Assembly: GCA_009760855.2 (NCBI GenBank)
Contig: WPIO01000026.1
Location: forward strand, 4,779,001 to 4,843,000
Direction of reading: 5' to 3'
DNA: 64,000 nt
Source: Cristatella mucedo
Lineage: Eukaryota; Bryozoa; Phylactolaemata; Cristatellidae
Shown: positions 12,298-24,344 of the stretch, one piece after another
Layout of the letters: each line of letters starts with the position of its first letter
Position numbering within the stretch: the first letter of the stretch is position 1
Program-made: the position numbers and the translations under genes
Notes under the pieces: model-generated
Database searches by the model: none
What the model saw: the letters and a program-made list of their open reading frames with translations, nothing else
Told to the model about the DNA's origin: nothing

Positions 12298-13873
12298 CCT
12301 ACGATCCTCCTCTTTATCCTTGGTCCGACGAAAATGGCACCTCCGACTATTGCCTCCAACAGCTGTCGAAAGACATCTTGGCGGTGCTTCAAAGCTACTG
12401 ACTCATTGTCAAGAGCCGTGACAAATCGCTTGGTGGGGGCTGGCTAACTTGATGTATATTAGGGGCATCAGCACCTTCGAGCGTTTACCAGTGGCTCCCA
12501 CAGGATATCTTCCCTACAGATAACTCAGTCTGCTGTGGCCTTTCCCTTTTGCGATCGTGCCCCTTAGTGTCCCACCTGTCGCATAAGCTGAGAAAATTAG
12601 GAAACATCGTGAAAACGCCTTGGAGGCCCATCATGAAGGATAATATTTTGAATCAAGTTGTTTTGCCGACAGCATTCTCCTAGAAATCTCTAGAATCGTG
12701 GGAGCTGATTGTGAGGGTATCATGCAGCGGAAACAGAAGTTTACGGAAGCGCTATGGGGTATTCGTGCCCGGCAGCGGCCGCCAACTTTCCTCCGAGTAT
12801 GAATTTAATCGATTTACGTGACCGTCGGATATTTGAAAGGATAGGAAAAATAACAAATACGTGTAGAGTGGATTTGCATAAACTGCCCACCTTCGAAGGT
12901 CTTCTGCCAGAATTAGGTATTAAGCCGCAGCGACGTATCGGTTGTGTCGAACGTACGACTTGGCACGGCTGCTGGTCTCGCTGAGGCCTCTCGCTCAGCG
13001 CATTTTCTTGTACCTTTACCTATCGATAGTAAAACAAAAAAGCTTGGTCTCGACTGGCGATGACTCTAAGGTTCGTGGTGTTCCAAAGACCCACTAAGCA
13101 TGCTAGACGCTGGAAACACAGTCACATTACAATTGGCAGCTGCGAATGCCGAAGGATCGCGACGAAAGATGGACCAGACCTTCTACGTGAGATCACTAGG
13201 GGCTCCCAAAGCTCAGCTACGAAGTTGCAATCGAAGCACCCGCTTTTTGCGTTTGCTACTGTCGCTAAAGAGAGCAGGTCGGACAGTGTAGGCTGTGGCA
13301 CCTCCAGAGGGCAGAAGCAAGAGGAGGCATTTGCTTCTCCCTCCCCCCCCCCCACCTCTGCAGCAGGGCAGGGCCTGACCTGGGCCGCCCCCCCCCCTCA
13401 ATTACTACGCCCAACGTCCGTCAATAACGATGACATGACGTCTGAATTCCATTCGATGAACAAGCGCGGAGATTGTGTCATATAAATACTGTGACTTTGT
13501 TCTGGAATTTTTTCTTATCAACTGCGGTTTTAGCCCCGTCTACGTGAAAATATTTAGGGTTTGCCCCTTCATAAAAATGTTTGTGGGTCTTGCCCCTGAG
13601 ATGGAAATCGCGGCTTCGCCACCGAGTGCAGGGATGGAAGAATACTTCCATTTTTGCGTTGATAGACACAGCGATGCCATTCGTGATTGCAAGGAGTTGC
13701 CATTACTAGCAAATTTTTTGTCCTGCTTTGCAGTTCGCATAGGTCTATCGAACCAACAGCTGTCTTAGACTAGTCGTTGGCTCCGCATAGACCTTTTTTG
13801 TCGTCACAAAATGACGGGTAATGCATTGCGGAAGTGGAAAGATATTTAGTTTTATAGGGAACGATACACATAT
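12298..13873. other. Unassigned, with poly-C tracts
   Basis: C-rich runs at 13344-13354 and 13387-13397. A 141-codon frame across 13060-13485 includes these runs and looks spurious. Confidence 0.45.
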
Positions 13874-15520
13874 TGTAGCGCCCTGCTGGCTTTGGCTGAA
13901 TTTTAGCGCGAACAAGAGCTGTTCGGCGGCGGGCTAGAGCCCCTTTGTCCTGGAGCAGTGAGCCAGAGAGGAGCGTCAGTGCGGTTAGAGAGGAAGCGCT
14001 TAGGAGCAGGCCAGGAAGCTCTGAGACGAGCGGCGGCGATTCGGCCTTTAGAATTGGTCCGATACTCGCGGAAGCTGCTGATAGATGTTGGCTGGCCTGT
14101 CAACCCCCGCCTTCCCTCTTTCCAAGAAAGAATCGTCTGGAACCCATTCGCCATTCAAGCTGGACAGAGGGGACATTCCAGTGGCCTAGTGCCGGTAATA
14201 ATTCCTCACCGTAATGGGCCATGGTGTCGGGCCCAATACCACTAAGCTCTTGCCCCATTGTCTCAGCCAAGTATTTAAGAGTCGAGCGACGCTCGCTCTG
14301 GGTCTTTTGCCTCGTGTCTTTTGTCTTTGGTCCGGCTCTGCGCCTCGACGCCGCCGGGCACTCGTTTCTCTGAAAGCGAGGGAGGAGGGCGGGCTGTCCG
14401 CCGACGATGGACGGAACAGGACGAGACAGCTCTAAGAGGATTCGGTGGAACTCCACCGAAAACGGTCGTATCGCGCCCGGGCTGGCATTTTGTGTTCTTT
14501 CGTGTTTTGTGTGTTCGCGCTAGCACGTGGTCTCGGCATAGGGATTTGCCGGTGCGAGCTAGGCGTAGTTGGCGTCTGTGGAGCCCTAGTTCTCCGGGTA
14601 GGGTTTGGGCTCCGGTTCGCGCTTCAGTGTGGAGAAGTATTTCCTCCACAGGAGTGCTTGAGTTGGCGTGTGTGGAGTATTCCTGCCGCACTGGTGGAAA
14701 CCGAGTTCTAGTTCCCGGTCAGGGTTTAGACTCTGGTTCGGGCTCCGTCTATTTGGGTCGTTTCCCATTATACTCGTAAGCAGCCCCAGTGTGGAGAAGT
14801 ATTCCCTCCGCAAGAGTGCTTGAGGTGGCGTGTGTGAAGTATTCCTGCCGCACTGTTGGAAACCGAGTTCTAGTTCACCGGTCAGGGTTTAGACTCTGGT
14901 TCGGGCTCCGTCTATTTAGGTCGTTTCCCATTATACACGTAAGCAGCCCCAGTGTGAAGAAGTATTTCCTCCGCAGGAGTGCTTGAGTTGGCGTGTGTGG
15001 AGTATTCCGGTCGCACTGGTGGAAACCGAGTTCTAGTTCACCGGTCAGGGTTTAGACTCCGGTATGCGCTTCAGTGCGGAGGAGTATTCCCTCCGCAAGA
15101 GTGTTTACGTTGGCGTTTGGGGTATTCCCTCGGCACAGGTGGGAACGGATTCCTAGTTCACCGGTTAGGGTTTAGGATCCGGGTCGCGCTTAGTGTGGAG
15201 GAGTATTCCCTCCACAAGCGTGTTGGTGCAGTTGAGAACTTGTGAGGAGTGTGGAGATAAAGCTGAACTAGACGCGCAGCGACTTTGTGCGCTTGCGAAT
15301 AAAGTTCAGTAAAATCCCCAATTTGTGTGTCTCGCTTTCCAATTCACGCCGCGGACTCACGACCCCCTTTAGTAACGGTAAGCAGGTCAGAGCCAGAAAC
15401 GCTCGTTTCGTGGCGGCCAGCTTATTGCGCGTAGGCGCGCACCGAACGGCATTAGGCGATAGGCTACGCCGCTAGGTAAGCGGCAGGTCAAGCTTACCCC
15501 GCCGAGCCTTCGGCGTTACA
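13874..15520 (+). mobile_element. Solo LTR, copy 1 (1647 bp)
   Basis: Begins TGTAGCGCC and ends GGCGTTACA, imperfect inverted TG...CA termini. It is flanked by ATAT on both sides (13870-13873 and 15521-15524), a 4-bp target duplication. An AATAAA lies near 15298 ahead of the 3' portion. The body contains about five degenerate repeats starting near 14624, 14788, 14950, 15073 and 15191. It shares its full structure with the element at 19473. No internal retroelement genes lie between the two copies, and each has its own duplication. Each is therefore a solo LTR from LTR-LTR recombination. A 4-bp duplication suits Ty3/Gypsy or BEL/Pao. Open frames of 60-150 codons inside are not genes. Confidence 0.85.
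14624..15240 (+). repeat. Degenerate tandem repeats inside solo LTR 1
   Basis: Units of about 120-160 bp open with AGTGTGGAGAAGTATT-like sequence and carry a TCCTCCGCA block, a GTGTGGAGTATTCC block and an AGGGTTTAGACTC block. Spacing between unit starts is about 164, 162, 123 and 118 bp. They may be duplicated promoter or enhancer units of the LTR. Confidence 0.75.
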
Positions 15521-15524
15521 ATAT

Positions 15525-16394
15525 CTTATAATTATTGTTATTGATATTATATATACAAACTTTCAATGAGCGCCTAAGGATGAAGCAACGTGCAGCATTG
15601 GTGAGACGTTATTTGGCCACGCCGGTTGCTCAATTGAAGAAGCTTCGGGGTGCTGCAACGAACGAAACACCTTTAGCACTTGGAACGTTGCTGAAGTTCG
15701 CCCAGCAGATGTGAATGTTTCATGACTCAGGAAAGGCATTGAAAATTTTACCAGGATGGTGAAAAAAGAATTTGCTAAGAGAGAGCATGATTAGCGATCT
15801 GGACAGACAGCCATACAGAATAGTGTATGCACCCGGCGCACACGACGACACTATAACAGTGACTTTATCGATTCCATTATAAATATTTATCCCCGCACAT
15901 TGTTTTCATGTGATCTTTTTATCACTGCAGATGGTGGTGGGGATCACAGTCAGTTTAGGGGTACTGAAAATGAGTCACTAAGGGGCCCAGAAGTATGCAA
16001 AGTGTCTACTGCGAAGAAATGAGTAGGAATAACAAAAAATGTGTCATTTCACTTCAACCTTAACCAAGCGACAACGATTTCTGGTCTCACAACGGTAACT
16101 ATCTCCCGCATGCACGTTATATCATGTGCATATGCCAGGTTACCTGGGTCATCGGGTGTTCAAAGCTCTCAGCGGTATTCAATGCAGCATTAGATTGCTC
16201 AATACCGACGTAAGATGATATAGGAAGAACTACGTTGTATTAGCTAATTCATTGCTTAATGCAAGAGCACTACAGCTTATCATATTAGCGTTTTAGGTGT
16301 TTTCCTTGGGATTTCGGTAGATGGAACTCTTTGGAAAAATCATTGCTCATTTCCTCATATGCTCACACCTAGTGTGACCATGGAAAAGATCTGC
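15525..16394. other. Unassigned between solo LTR 1 and a SINE-1
   Basis: AT-rich, no long frame, no recognised element. Confidence 0.5.
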
Positions 16395-16552
16395 TAGGAT
16401 AGCCTAGGTGGTAAGGTGCTCGCTCTTCACGACCGAGGTCTTGGGTCCGAATCAATGCGATTGGCAATCCTTTATTGATAACAGCAAGCAGTGATGATTT
16501 CCGTTTAGGCTCCTACGCCGCTATACAAATGGGGCTGTTAAATTAGCTAATG
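16395..16552 (+). mobile_element. SINE-1, plus strand, diverged
   Basis: taggatagcctaggtggtaa, then cgaccgaggtcttgggtccg and ccgctatacaaatggggctg. Confidence 0.7.
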
Positions 16553-16774
16553 GACTATTGAAAACAAGCCACCTCTAGTGGTATTCAAGAAATTGTTGGT
16601 AGAAGTGCATTCATTCAAATTTCCAAGGGTCTTCGAACAAGTACAGAATATTAAATACGAACGAAATAAAAAAGATTGAATTTATCTTACTACACTCCGA
16701 CGCACCCTGGCCGATCGGATGCTGTTGGAATCTTCAATGATGCTCGCAGATCCAATGAATCATAGCATTTAGAA

Positions 16775-17350
16775 GTAATAATAGTAAGCCTTTTGTGTAG
16801 CTCCTTAATAGAACTTACGCTGTATTAAGACGCTTTACATCTCACTGTAGAGAACCAATGCTAAATAGTTGATTACTCCCGGTTAGTAGCAATCGCTCAA
16901 TTATGCACAGGCAGGAAAACGAATCAAGAAAAGACAGGTCCACGTGGTTCTATACAAAGCATTTCGCTTTTTCCGTTAGTCCTGACGTGCATTGTACCAT
17001 AAAGGACAATCTCACAAAAGGAGAATCCGCTAGGATAGAGCAAGGGCTGTGTGCAACAGGTGGCTTTCAGCCTCTTATCAAGCGTCGTCAGATTGGGATT
17101 CATTTCATTTGGAGCAGGTAGCAGGTTCCAAACTTCAGAGTGCAGCAGCTGAAAGTGCGGCCTCCGAGGGATTCGAATTGTTTGGTGGCACAAGTAATTG
17201 ACCAGAGTCAGACGGGCGGATGTAGCGACGAGAGGCCCGGTGTGAAACTAATTCAGGTAGGTATAATAGCCGCAGCAAGAGGGTGGAGGGACCTAGACAC
17301 AATTGACGTAGTCTTGAAGTCGCCACGCCGCTCGATAGGCAGTCAGCGGC
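16775..17350 (-). mobile_element. LINE-A, degenerate minus-strand copy
   Basis: Tail remnants at 16778-16850 (agctccttaatagaactt; gacgctttacat), then 17120-17350 matching the reference RT C-terminus on the minus strand. Confidence 0.6.
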
Positions 17351-18511
17351 CACGTGTGAGCTGGAGTGTCACTAGAAAGAAAAGGCTTACAGCAGCCTTC
17401 ACTCAGAAGTGTGAGTGAGGCGGCTGCTGCTAGTCGCCTCACTCATCATCGGCGCACCGAGGCTACAAGCGGAGATTCTGCTAAATAAACCCTACGTATC
17501 CAAAAGAAGTCAGAAGGTACACTGCGGTTTTACTTTACGGGAGTGCTGCCCCCTTTCCTACACGTCAACCGTAGCGGTTACGTGCGGATGGATAGCCGCT
17601 CTCCGCGCGGCTGCCAGCGACGGTCAGCTAGTCGCATTGCCCTCTGCGTCGCTATCTCGGCACTTTATGCCCGTCCCTCGGCCTAAGCGGACTCTATCGT
17701 CCTTCTTTGCTCTTCTTCTACCCGGATGCGCCAAGCGGACCATCGACGAGCGCGTTCGCTGTGTGCGCGCGAGCTCTTCGGAGCTCGCTCGTTCATTCGT
17801 CAAAGTACACGTCATCGAACTCATCCATTGTGGGGCTTTGTCGGCTTTGCCCGGCGCACGCGCTGGAGAGCTTAGTGGAGTCAGAGTCTCGTACGCCGCC
17901 AATAAGTCCTTCGACTGCTGAAGCGGACCACGCAACACCACAACTCGTCCTCCCCTGTGCGCCGCGCCCACTTTCAGCGACGGAAGTGAAAGACGAACAC
18001 AGATTGCCAACTTGGCTTCGTTGTAAAATCTCTAAATTTACGCCACGTATACAGCATTTACAATATATTTCACGGAGCTATTTTTGCAGCATTTTGAATG
18101 CTTCCGTTTTTGTATATCAACAAAAATCGCAAGTACCTCCTTGTCCCACGTTGTTGACCCACTATCCAATTAGATCGAGATTTATGCCTAGCAGCCATTT
18201 GACATAGAAGAGCGCTAGCTAGCACGCCGAGAGCTAGTCTGGCTGCTTGCGATGCTGACGGACGAGGAGGCCGAGCTAGAATCAGGGGGCTAGAGATTCA
18301 GCTGGAGGTCCGGAGGTTTTGTAGGGGCTCGCGCACGCGATGGCGGCGGCTGCATGACGAAAAACGAAGCCCCCCCCCGCAAGCGAGTGGCGGTAGTGAC
18401 GATGGCGGCTGTATTATACGCAGGCAGCGCAAGCGGCGAGCGTACGAATGGATGTAGTACCGTCGTGGAAGCAGCTCCGGAGCGCGCGAGGAGAGAAGGG
18501 AGGATGTGAGA
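17351..18511. other. GC-rich block without a supported gene
   Basis: CpG-rich from about 17410 to 18000 and 18220 to 18510, with overlapping frames of 128-168 codons on both strands. No domain or convincing splice chain. It could be a promoter of a gene whose exons I do not recognise. Confidence 0.4.
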
Positions 18512-18692
18512 GAGATGGCACACAAGATAAGGCGATTGCTTTCACGACCTCGGTTCCGAGGTCGTGGGTTCGATTCCTGCGGTGGACGATTCTTAATGGC
18601 CACTGCAAGTGGTGGTGATAGCCGCAAAGGCTCTTCTGTCGCTATACAAAAAGAGGCTGTTTAATCAGCTAGGATTTATTTATTTTTTACTT
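18512..18692 (+). mobile_element. SINE-1, plus strand
   Basis: gatggcacacaagataaggc, palindrome cgacctcggttccgaggtcg, B box GGTTCGATTCC, and a tail ATTTATTTATTTTTT. Confidence 0.88.
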
Positions 18693-19468
18693 TAGAGAGG
18701 CGCAGAGAGTGCATAGCGTCCACTAAAGCATGTGGACTAGCTGAAAGTAGGTCGCTGCAGAGCCAGCGCTGGGTCGCACGACCCAGCGCTGACCCGTTGC
18801 AATCAAATGTCGCTCGTTGAGCCGATACGGCACGCGATACACCGCGACTGCAGTGCCAAGCTGGTACGCGACGCGTCCGTTGGCCGGGCGGAGTCCGGCT
18901 GGGGCGGAGCACCTTCGCGGCGTGGCCACGCCCACAGTTTCGCCTGGAGAACCAAGCGCTCGCCGAAGGTGGGGCAGCGACGACTATCGTGAGCGACGAC
19001 TAAGTTCAACTACTGGTAGGTGCCGCCGTCGAGTGCTTGACAGGACTGGACCGCCGCCGTACCGACATCGAGCACAGCGTCCTAACCTGGCCGACTTTCG
19101 GAGGACGCGAATAGCAGGACTGCTTTCGAACGGGCGGCAGAGCCAGACGAAGTGCGCCAGCAGCCTTCAGTTCGTGCAGCATGCTGTTTTATGGTTTATT
19201 GCAGGTCTATAGTTTTTTCGGTTTATGATTTATATTGGGTTTTGTTTTCATGAGTTGACATTTTATGGGGATGAGTCGCGGCCTTCAGAGAAGGGAGCGG
19301 TGAGAACGTCGGCGCAGGAGAGGACGGTCGTGAACCCTCGCGCTGCGAGCCCAAATACGCAGTTGTTCTCGGACGCGAAAGTGTTTCTGCACCATCGCTT
19401 GCTCGCTGTCGGAGCGTCAAACTACGTAGTAGTAGCCACCTGCGGCGAAGGAGCGGCAGCAGCCGGTA
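18693..19468. other. GC-rich unassigned DNA before solo LTR 2
   Basis: CpG-rich frames on both strands up to 131 codons, none recognisable. Confidence 0.4.
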
Positions 19469-19472
19469 GTAT

Positions 19473-20763
19473 TGTAGCGCCTTGCTGGCCTTGGGCTGAA
19501 TTTTATCGCGAACAAGAGCTGTTCGGCGGCCGGCAAGAACTCCTTTGTCCTAGAGCAGTGAGCCAGAGAGGAGCGCCAGTGCGGTTAGAGAGCAAGAGCT
19601 TAAGAGCGAGCCAGGAAGCTCTGAGACCAGCGATGGCGATTTGGCCTTTAGAATTGGTCCGATACCCACGGGAGCTGCTGATTAATGTTGACTGGCCTGT
19701 CAACCTCTGCCATCACTCTGTCCAAAAAGAATCGTCTGGAACCCATTCGCCATTCAAGCTGGACAGATAGGACATTCCAGTGGCCTAGTGCCGGTATTAA
19801 TTCCTTACCGTAATGGGCCACGGTGTCGGGCCCAATACAACTAAGCTCTTGCCCCATTGTCTCAGCTAAGCATTTAAGAGTCGAGCGACGCTCGCTCTTG
19901 GTCGTTTGGCCTTCTGTCTTTTGTTCGGCACCTCGCTTCCACCTCGCTTCGACGCCACCGGACTCGTTTCTCTGAAAGCGAGGGAGGAGGGCGGGCTGTT
20001 CGCTGGCGATTTACGGGACAGGACGAGACAGCGTTAGGAGGATTCGGTGGACTCTACCGAATACGGTTGTATCTCGCCCGAGCTGGAATTTTGTGTTTCT
20101 TTCGTGTTTTGTGTGTGCCCGCTAGCACGTGGTCTCGCCATAAGGATTTGCCGGTGTGAGCTAGACGTAGTTGGCGTGTGTGGAGTCCTAGTTCTTCGGT
20201 TAGGGTTTAGGCTCCAGTTTGAGCTCCGTCTATTTGGATCGTTTCCCATCCCATTATAGACGTATGCAGCCTCAGTGTGGAGACGTGTTTCCTCCGCAAG
20301 AGTGCTAGAGTTGGCGTGTGTGGAGTATTCCTGCCGCACAGGTGGAAACCGAGTCCCAGTTCTCCGGTTAGGGTTTAGGCTCCGGTTCGGGCTCCGTCTA
20401 TTTGGGTCGTTCCCCACTATAGACGTAAGCAGCCTCAGTGTGCAGACGTATCCCCTCCGCAAGGGTGTTGGTGCTGTTGCGAGCGTGCGAGGAGTGTGGA
20501 GATAAAACTGAGCTAGACGCGCAGCGACTTTGTGCGCTTGCGAATAAAGCTCAGTAAAATCCCCAATTTGTGTCTCGCTTTCCAATTCACGCCGCGGACT
20601 CACGACCCCCTTTAGTAACGGTAAGCAGGTCGGCGTCAGAAACGCTCGTTTCGTGGCGGCCAGCTTATTGCGCGTAGGCGCTCACCGAACAGCATTAGGC
20701 GCCAGGTTTTGTCGCTAGGTAAGCGGCAGGTCAAGCCTATTCCGCCGAGCCTTCAGCGTTACA
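19473..20763 (+). mobile_element. Solo LTR, copy 2 (1291 bp)
   Basis: Same family as the LTR at 13874. Begins TGTAGCGCC and ends CAGCGTTACA, flanked by GTAT on both sides (19469-19472 and 20764-20767). It has only two internal repeat units (near 20274 and 20436), which accounts for most of the ~356-bp length difference from copy 1. AATAAA near 20543 precedes a near-identical R/U5-like end. Confidence 0.87.
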
Positions 20764-20767
20764 GTAT

Positions 20768-21474
20768 TTGTCCCTCAGAAACTATGATGAATCGCGATTC
20801 CCTTAACAAATTAACTACAGTTCCTCTGTCGAGCGGTAACGAACGCGCAAATTGAAGACAGGCAGCTCGAGCGGCCTTTCCGTTAGGAAATAAAGCAGTC
20901 TTCTCATCTGAAGAAGCACCTTTGTCTTCATAACTTTTGAATCCAGTTTTAGTTGACAAGGCCTAGAGGGGGAAATGTGACAACTCCCTCAGCGACCGCT
21001 CGAGGAGTTAACAGAACGAACATGAAAATTAGGCTCATGAACGAACGATGAGCAGGATAACCTAATGCGCATTCTGCTTGCCCCTTCACAAGGTGTGAGC
21101 AGCCAGCAGCCGACCGGCGGTTATCAAGCGGCGATCCCGAATTTCGCAGCTTTTGTTTCTACCGCTTAGCTGAGGACTTATACTACTTGGCATGATTCTG
21201 CGCACATTCGCTGGGCACACTCCGTGACCGACGGAAAATTGGCGCAAGTATTTCTTGTCAGCAAGTTCCCGGTACTATTCCTATTGCTGTCAAGCTACGC
21301 ACGCTTCGCAGCAGACGCCCGCACTTGATTTCAAGGGTGCGAACAGTAAGCAGATAACAGATCGCACGAGTGTGCATTTTCGCCCTGTGCGCTTTCTCAT
21401 TCAAAGAAGACACAAATGCCGGTCGGACCTGCAGCGCAAGGCTTATCGCGAGCTTATCCTATATCCTTATACCT
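20768..21474. other. Unassigned
   Basis: No recognised gene or repeat between solo LTR 2 and a LINE-A tail. Confidence 0.45.
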
Positions 21475-21741
21475 ATTTAGGACAGCATTTAGTGGGTCTT
21501 TGTGATTCGTCCTCGATGTGCTTATGCGTGCTGACACTGTTCATGCTGCCACTAACCACATTTGCATGCTGACCCAGTGCATGTAACCCCTAACCATGTT
21601 ATTCATTTTGTTTGTTTTTCAAGCATGATTTTACTTACTATTCTATTGCGTATCACTTTGCAGCAAATGTAAAGCGCCTAGAAAGAGATTAAGTTCTCTG
21701 AGGGCGCTTTATCAAGTGCAATATTATTATTATTATTATCC
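21475..21741 (+). mobile_element. LINE-A 3' UTR, plus strand
   Basis: Begins in the C-terminal/UTR joint (acagcatttagtgggtcttt) and ends with the hairpin and ATT repeats at 21724-21741. Confidence 0.85.
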
Positions 21742-22807
21742 ACGAGCGTGCGGCCCGCATTCGTCAAGAGGCGTCGATGCGCCATTTCGCGCCAACTGAC
21801 GGACTGCCGGACGGCTCACTCCGCACAATATTCATTAGCCCCGTTAACTGCGAATCGGTTCTGAGTGCTGTTGCCAATCAAGGATGACAGCAGCATCCTT
21901 CGCTCGCTCCATTCAGGTTGCGGTCAAAGTGGAGGAGTCGGCCGCGGTGGCAAAGGACGCAGTGCGTCAGCAGAAAGCAACGCAAGCTATTCACGCTTTA
22001 CAGCCGTGCCCAGCGCTCGCAGTCGTCGTGCTCAGTGGCTCCGCCCAGCGAGACCTGCCATCAGCTCGGTCGGTTACGTGCCGGCCGAGTCGGGAGCTTG
22101 AGACCCGCGGCGGCTCACAGCCGAACCTCAGACGCAGAAAGGGGCCTACCTGCAGGCTTGTGCTGGAACTGCTGCTGCAGCATTGAGACAGCCGCCAGTA
22201 TTGCCGTTTTTGAAACGGTGTTCGCAGTTACTCTGTTCGGCATCATCCGGGTATTTAAATGCGGCACGCTTCGAGTGCAAGGCATGCTCTCGGGCCACAA
22301 ACACTGTCGCCAAGAGCTGTGGCACCTCAGTAAAGCACTTTAAAAACGTTTCGCAATCGAACCGGTCAATTTGAATTAACGACCTCAAAATCTCTTTTGA
22401 GTTTGATAACGGATCGGCAGAATGCTTCATTTCCTACGCCATCTGGGGCAGCTGGGACAGCCTACGCTTGGCCCAGCGCCCGTTCGCTGCGAATCTGTCA
22501 CCAAGCCCCCTCCCCGCCGGCCGGCCGGTGCTAGACGCATTTCAGGCTGCCGCTACGGCAGCTGTCTCAACGTTAGGCGTCGCGGCCCTACGCGAGAAAT
22601 CACTACGATTCGAAGTGACGAAGGTGCCTCACCTAAACTGGCTCCACTAAATTGTCTCCGCTCATTCAAGAGTGATTACTTACGAATCTGTTTTGCACAG
22701 CAGTCTTTAACCGCCACGAATACAACATGGCTAAAAAAAGCTGTTAGAGCGGGCGCCTTCAGAGCTCACGCTCGGGGCAAGTTTTCACGGAGTATATGAT
22801 TCACTTG
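21742..22807. other. GC-rich block, possible orphan promoter
   Basis: CpG-rich from about 21780 to 22620. A 100-codon Ala-rich frame (plus 21884-22186, MTAASFARSIQVAVKVEESA) is the most protein-like item, but it has no known match to me and overlaps two other open frames. Confidence 0.35.
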
Positions 22808-22925
22808 TGTAGTGCCCCAAGAGAACTTAATCTCTGTTCAGGCGCTTCACATGTGCCTCGGGGCTCGAGCCCACAACCTCAGCCGGACCTTGGTCGAGGC
22901 GAGCACCTTAACCGCTGGGCCAAAT
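22808..22925 (-). mobile_element. SINE-2, tRNA-derived with LINE-A-type tail, minus strand
   Basis: Read on the minus strand: a tRNA-like head (ttggcccagcggttaaggtg, B box GGGCTCGAGCCCC), then GAAGCGCCTGAACAGAGATT and AAGTTCTCTTGGGGCAC, which is the LINE-A hairpin. No ATT tail is left. Confidence 0.75.
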
Positions 22926-23032
22926 CAGTGCGGCGAACTTAATCTCTATTCAGACAATTCAAATACGCCACGGGGCTCGAGCCCACGACCTCGGTCATCA
23001 AATACATTCACCTTGATCTTGGTCGTGGTGAG
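22926..23032 (-). mobile_element. SINE-2, second adjacent partial copy, minus strand
   Basis: gaacttaatctctattcaga and ggggctcgagcccacgacct repeat the SINE-2 order directly beside the previous copy. Confidence 0.6.
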
Positions 23033-24344
23033 TAGCTGTTGTTTGTTGTCTTTTTATGAGACAGTTAATTGCATTTTTGAAAAAAGGGCAGCAGCAATCC
23101 TTATACAGTCAAAGAGCCTTTTTTGGGTGTATTTCAACTTGGAGGCCTTGGCATTGTGAGACGTCCCTCATGACTGAGGTTTATTCCACCACATTCGGGC
23201 TACGTCTATCCTGAGTCGGTCTGTCAGTCGTACTAGACCTCTCCGGCTCCGCAATTGCTCTGAGTTATTTACGTTTTAAAACCAGGTCTATACGTTACTA
23301 AGTAGGCTTTCCGCCCCACGGGTTATAACCATGTAACAAGAAACGCGCGCCGGTGCCAATCTACGCCTCCACGAAGGCCGGGCGGGTATACTTCCGCCAC
23401 GCCCGCAATCACGCCTGCTTGCTCCGATGATCCGCCCTTGCATTTTCCGGGCTGTTGCCATAAAGATTCATCGTCAGTCATAAATAGGCCACAGCACAAC
23501 CCAATCGATAAGGCCATACATGTCGGCGGGCAATAAACCGGCCATAAGCCGCAGCAAGCACGTCACTGGAGTTAGACACTCGTCCGTGTCGTGCCGTGCC
23601 GCGACATGTCGTCCGTGTGGGTATTCAAGCAACCTGAGCGTCTATTGACGACAACATTTTCCGCGAAAAAATAGAGATATGGCTTTAGTTTTCTAGTAAT
23701 TGGGCAACGATTTCCTGCGCGCGCGAGGAAGTAGTTTCCTGGACTTGATGAAGACAGCAGGACGGCGATGTCACATCCTTCGGCAGGGGTTTAAGGTTGC
23801 ACCCTCCAAGAATGGACTCAAACTTTCTCGAAGGGGCTGTACAATAACGCTTGCTCATAGCAAAGATACTCAGCTCAACCGCTTGTGTCAGTCAATAGAG
23901 CTATTGCACATCCATAGCATGGCTTAAGTAGGAGGAAAGTGGTGCCAAGACATCGGGGATCCGTTGACTAACTTTCACTTTCTTTCAAGTATTGTATAAA
24001 TCGGGTAAATATTGAAAGGGGTTGGCTGTTCTGCAGCTTTATTGGCCACGAGGGCGTGAACATTGGCGAAAATTTGCATGACACCTCATACGACTTCCTA
24101 TAACGCCTACTTTATGTCAATTTTAGTCCCTGACAAAAGTTCGCGACTGCGGGTCTCAAGGCAGGAAAGGAGAGCAAACGTAAAATGCGCGAACCACCTG
24201 GAATGTATGCTGAATCGAGATGGCGACACCGCGCCATTTTTTCTCTGCAACCGGATCGTCCAAGCCTACGTTTGTTCGTAATGTTGTGTGCGTGCCTGTT
24301 GCTTCTCGGCCACTGGTGTGTGCCCCGCTCTCGGCGTGTGGTTG
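23033..24344. other. Unassigned
   Basis: No supported feature. Confidence 0.45.

Noticed and set aside
13958-15475. Many open frames of 60-150 codons between 13.9 and 15.5 kb and between 19.2 and 20.6 kb
   Set aside because: They lie inside the two solo LTRs, occur on both strands and repeat with the internal units.
17624-18010. 128-codon minus-strand frame in the GC-rich block, and a short MDEFDDVYFDE frame inside it
   Set aside because: No domain, no donor site after the short frame, and equally long frames on the opposite strand.
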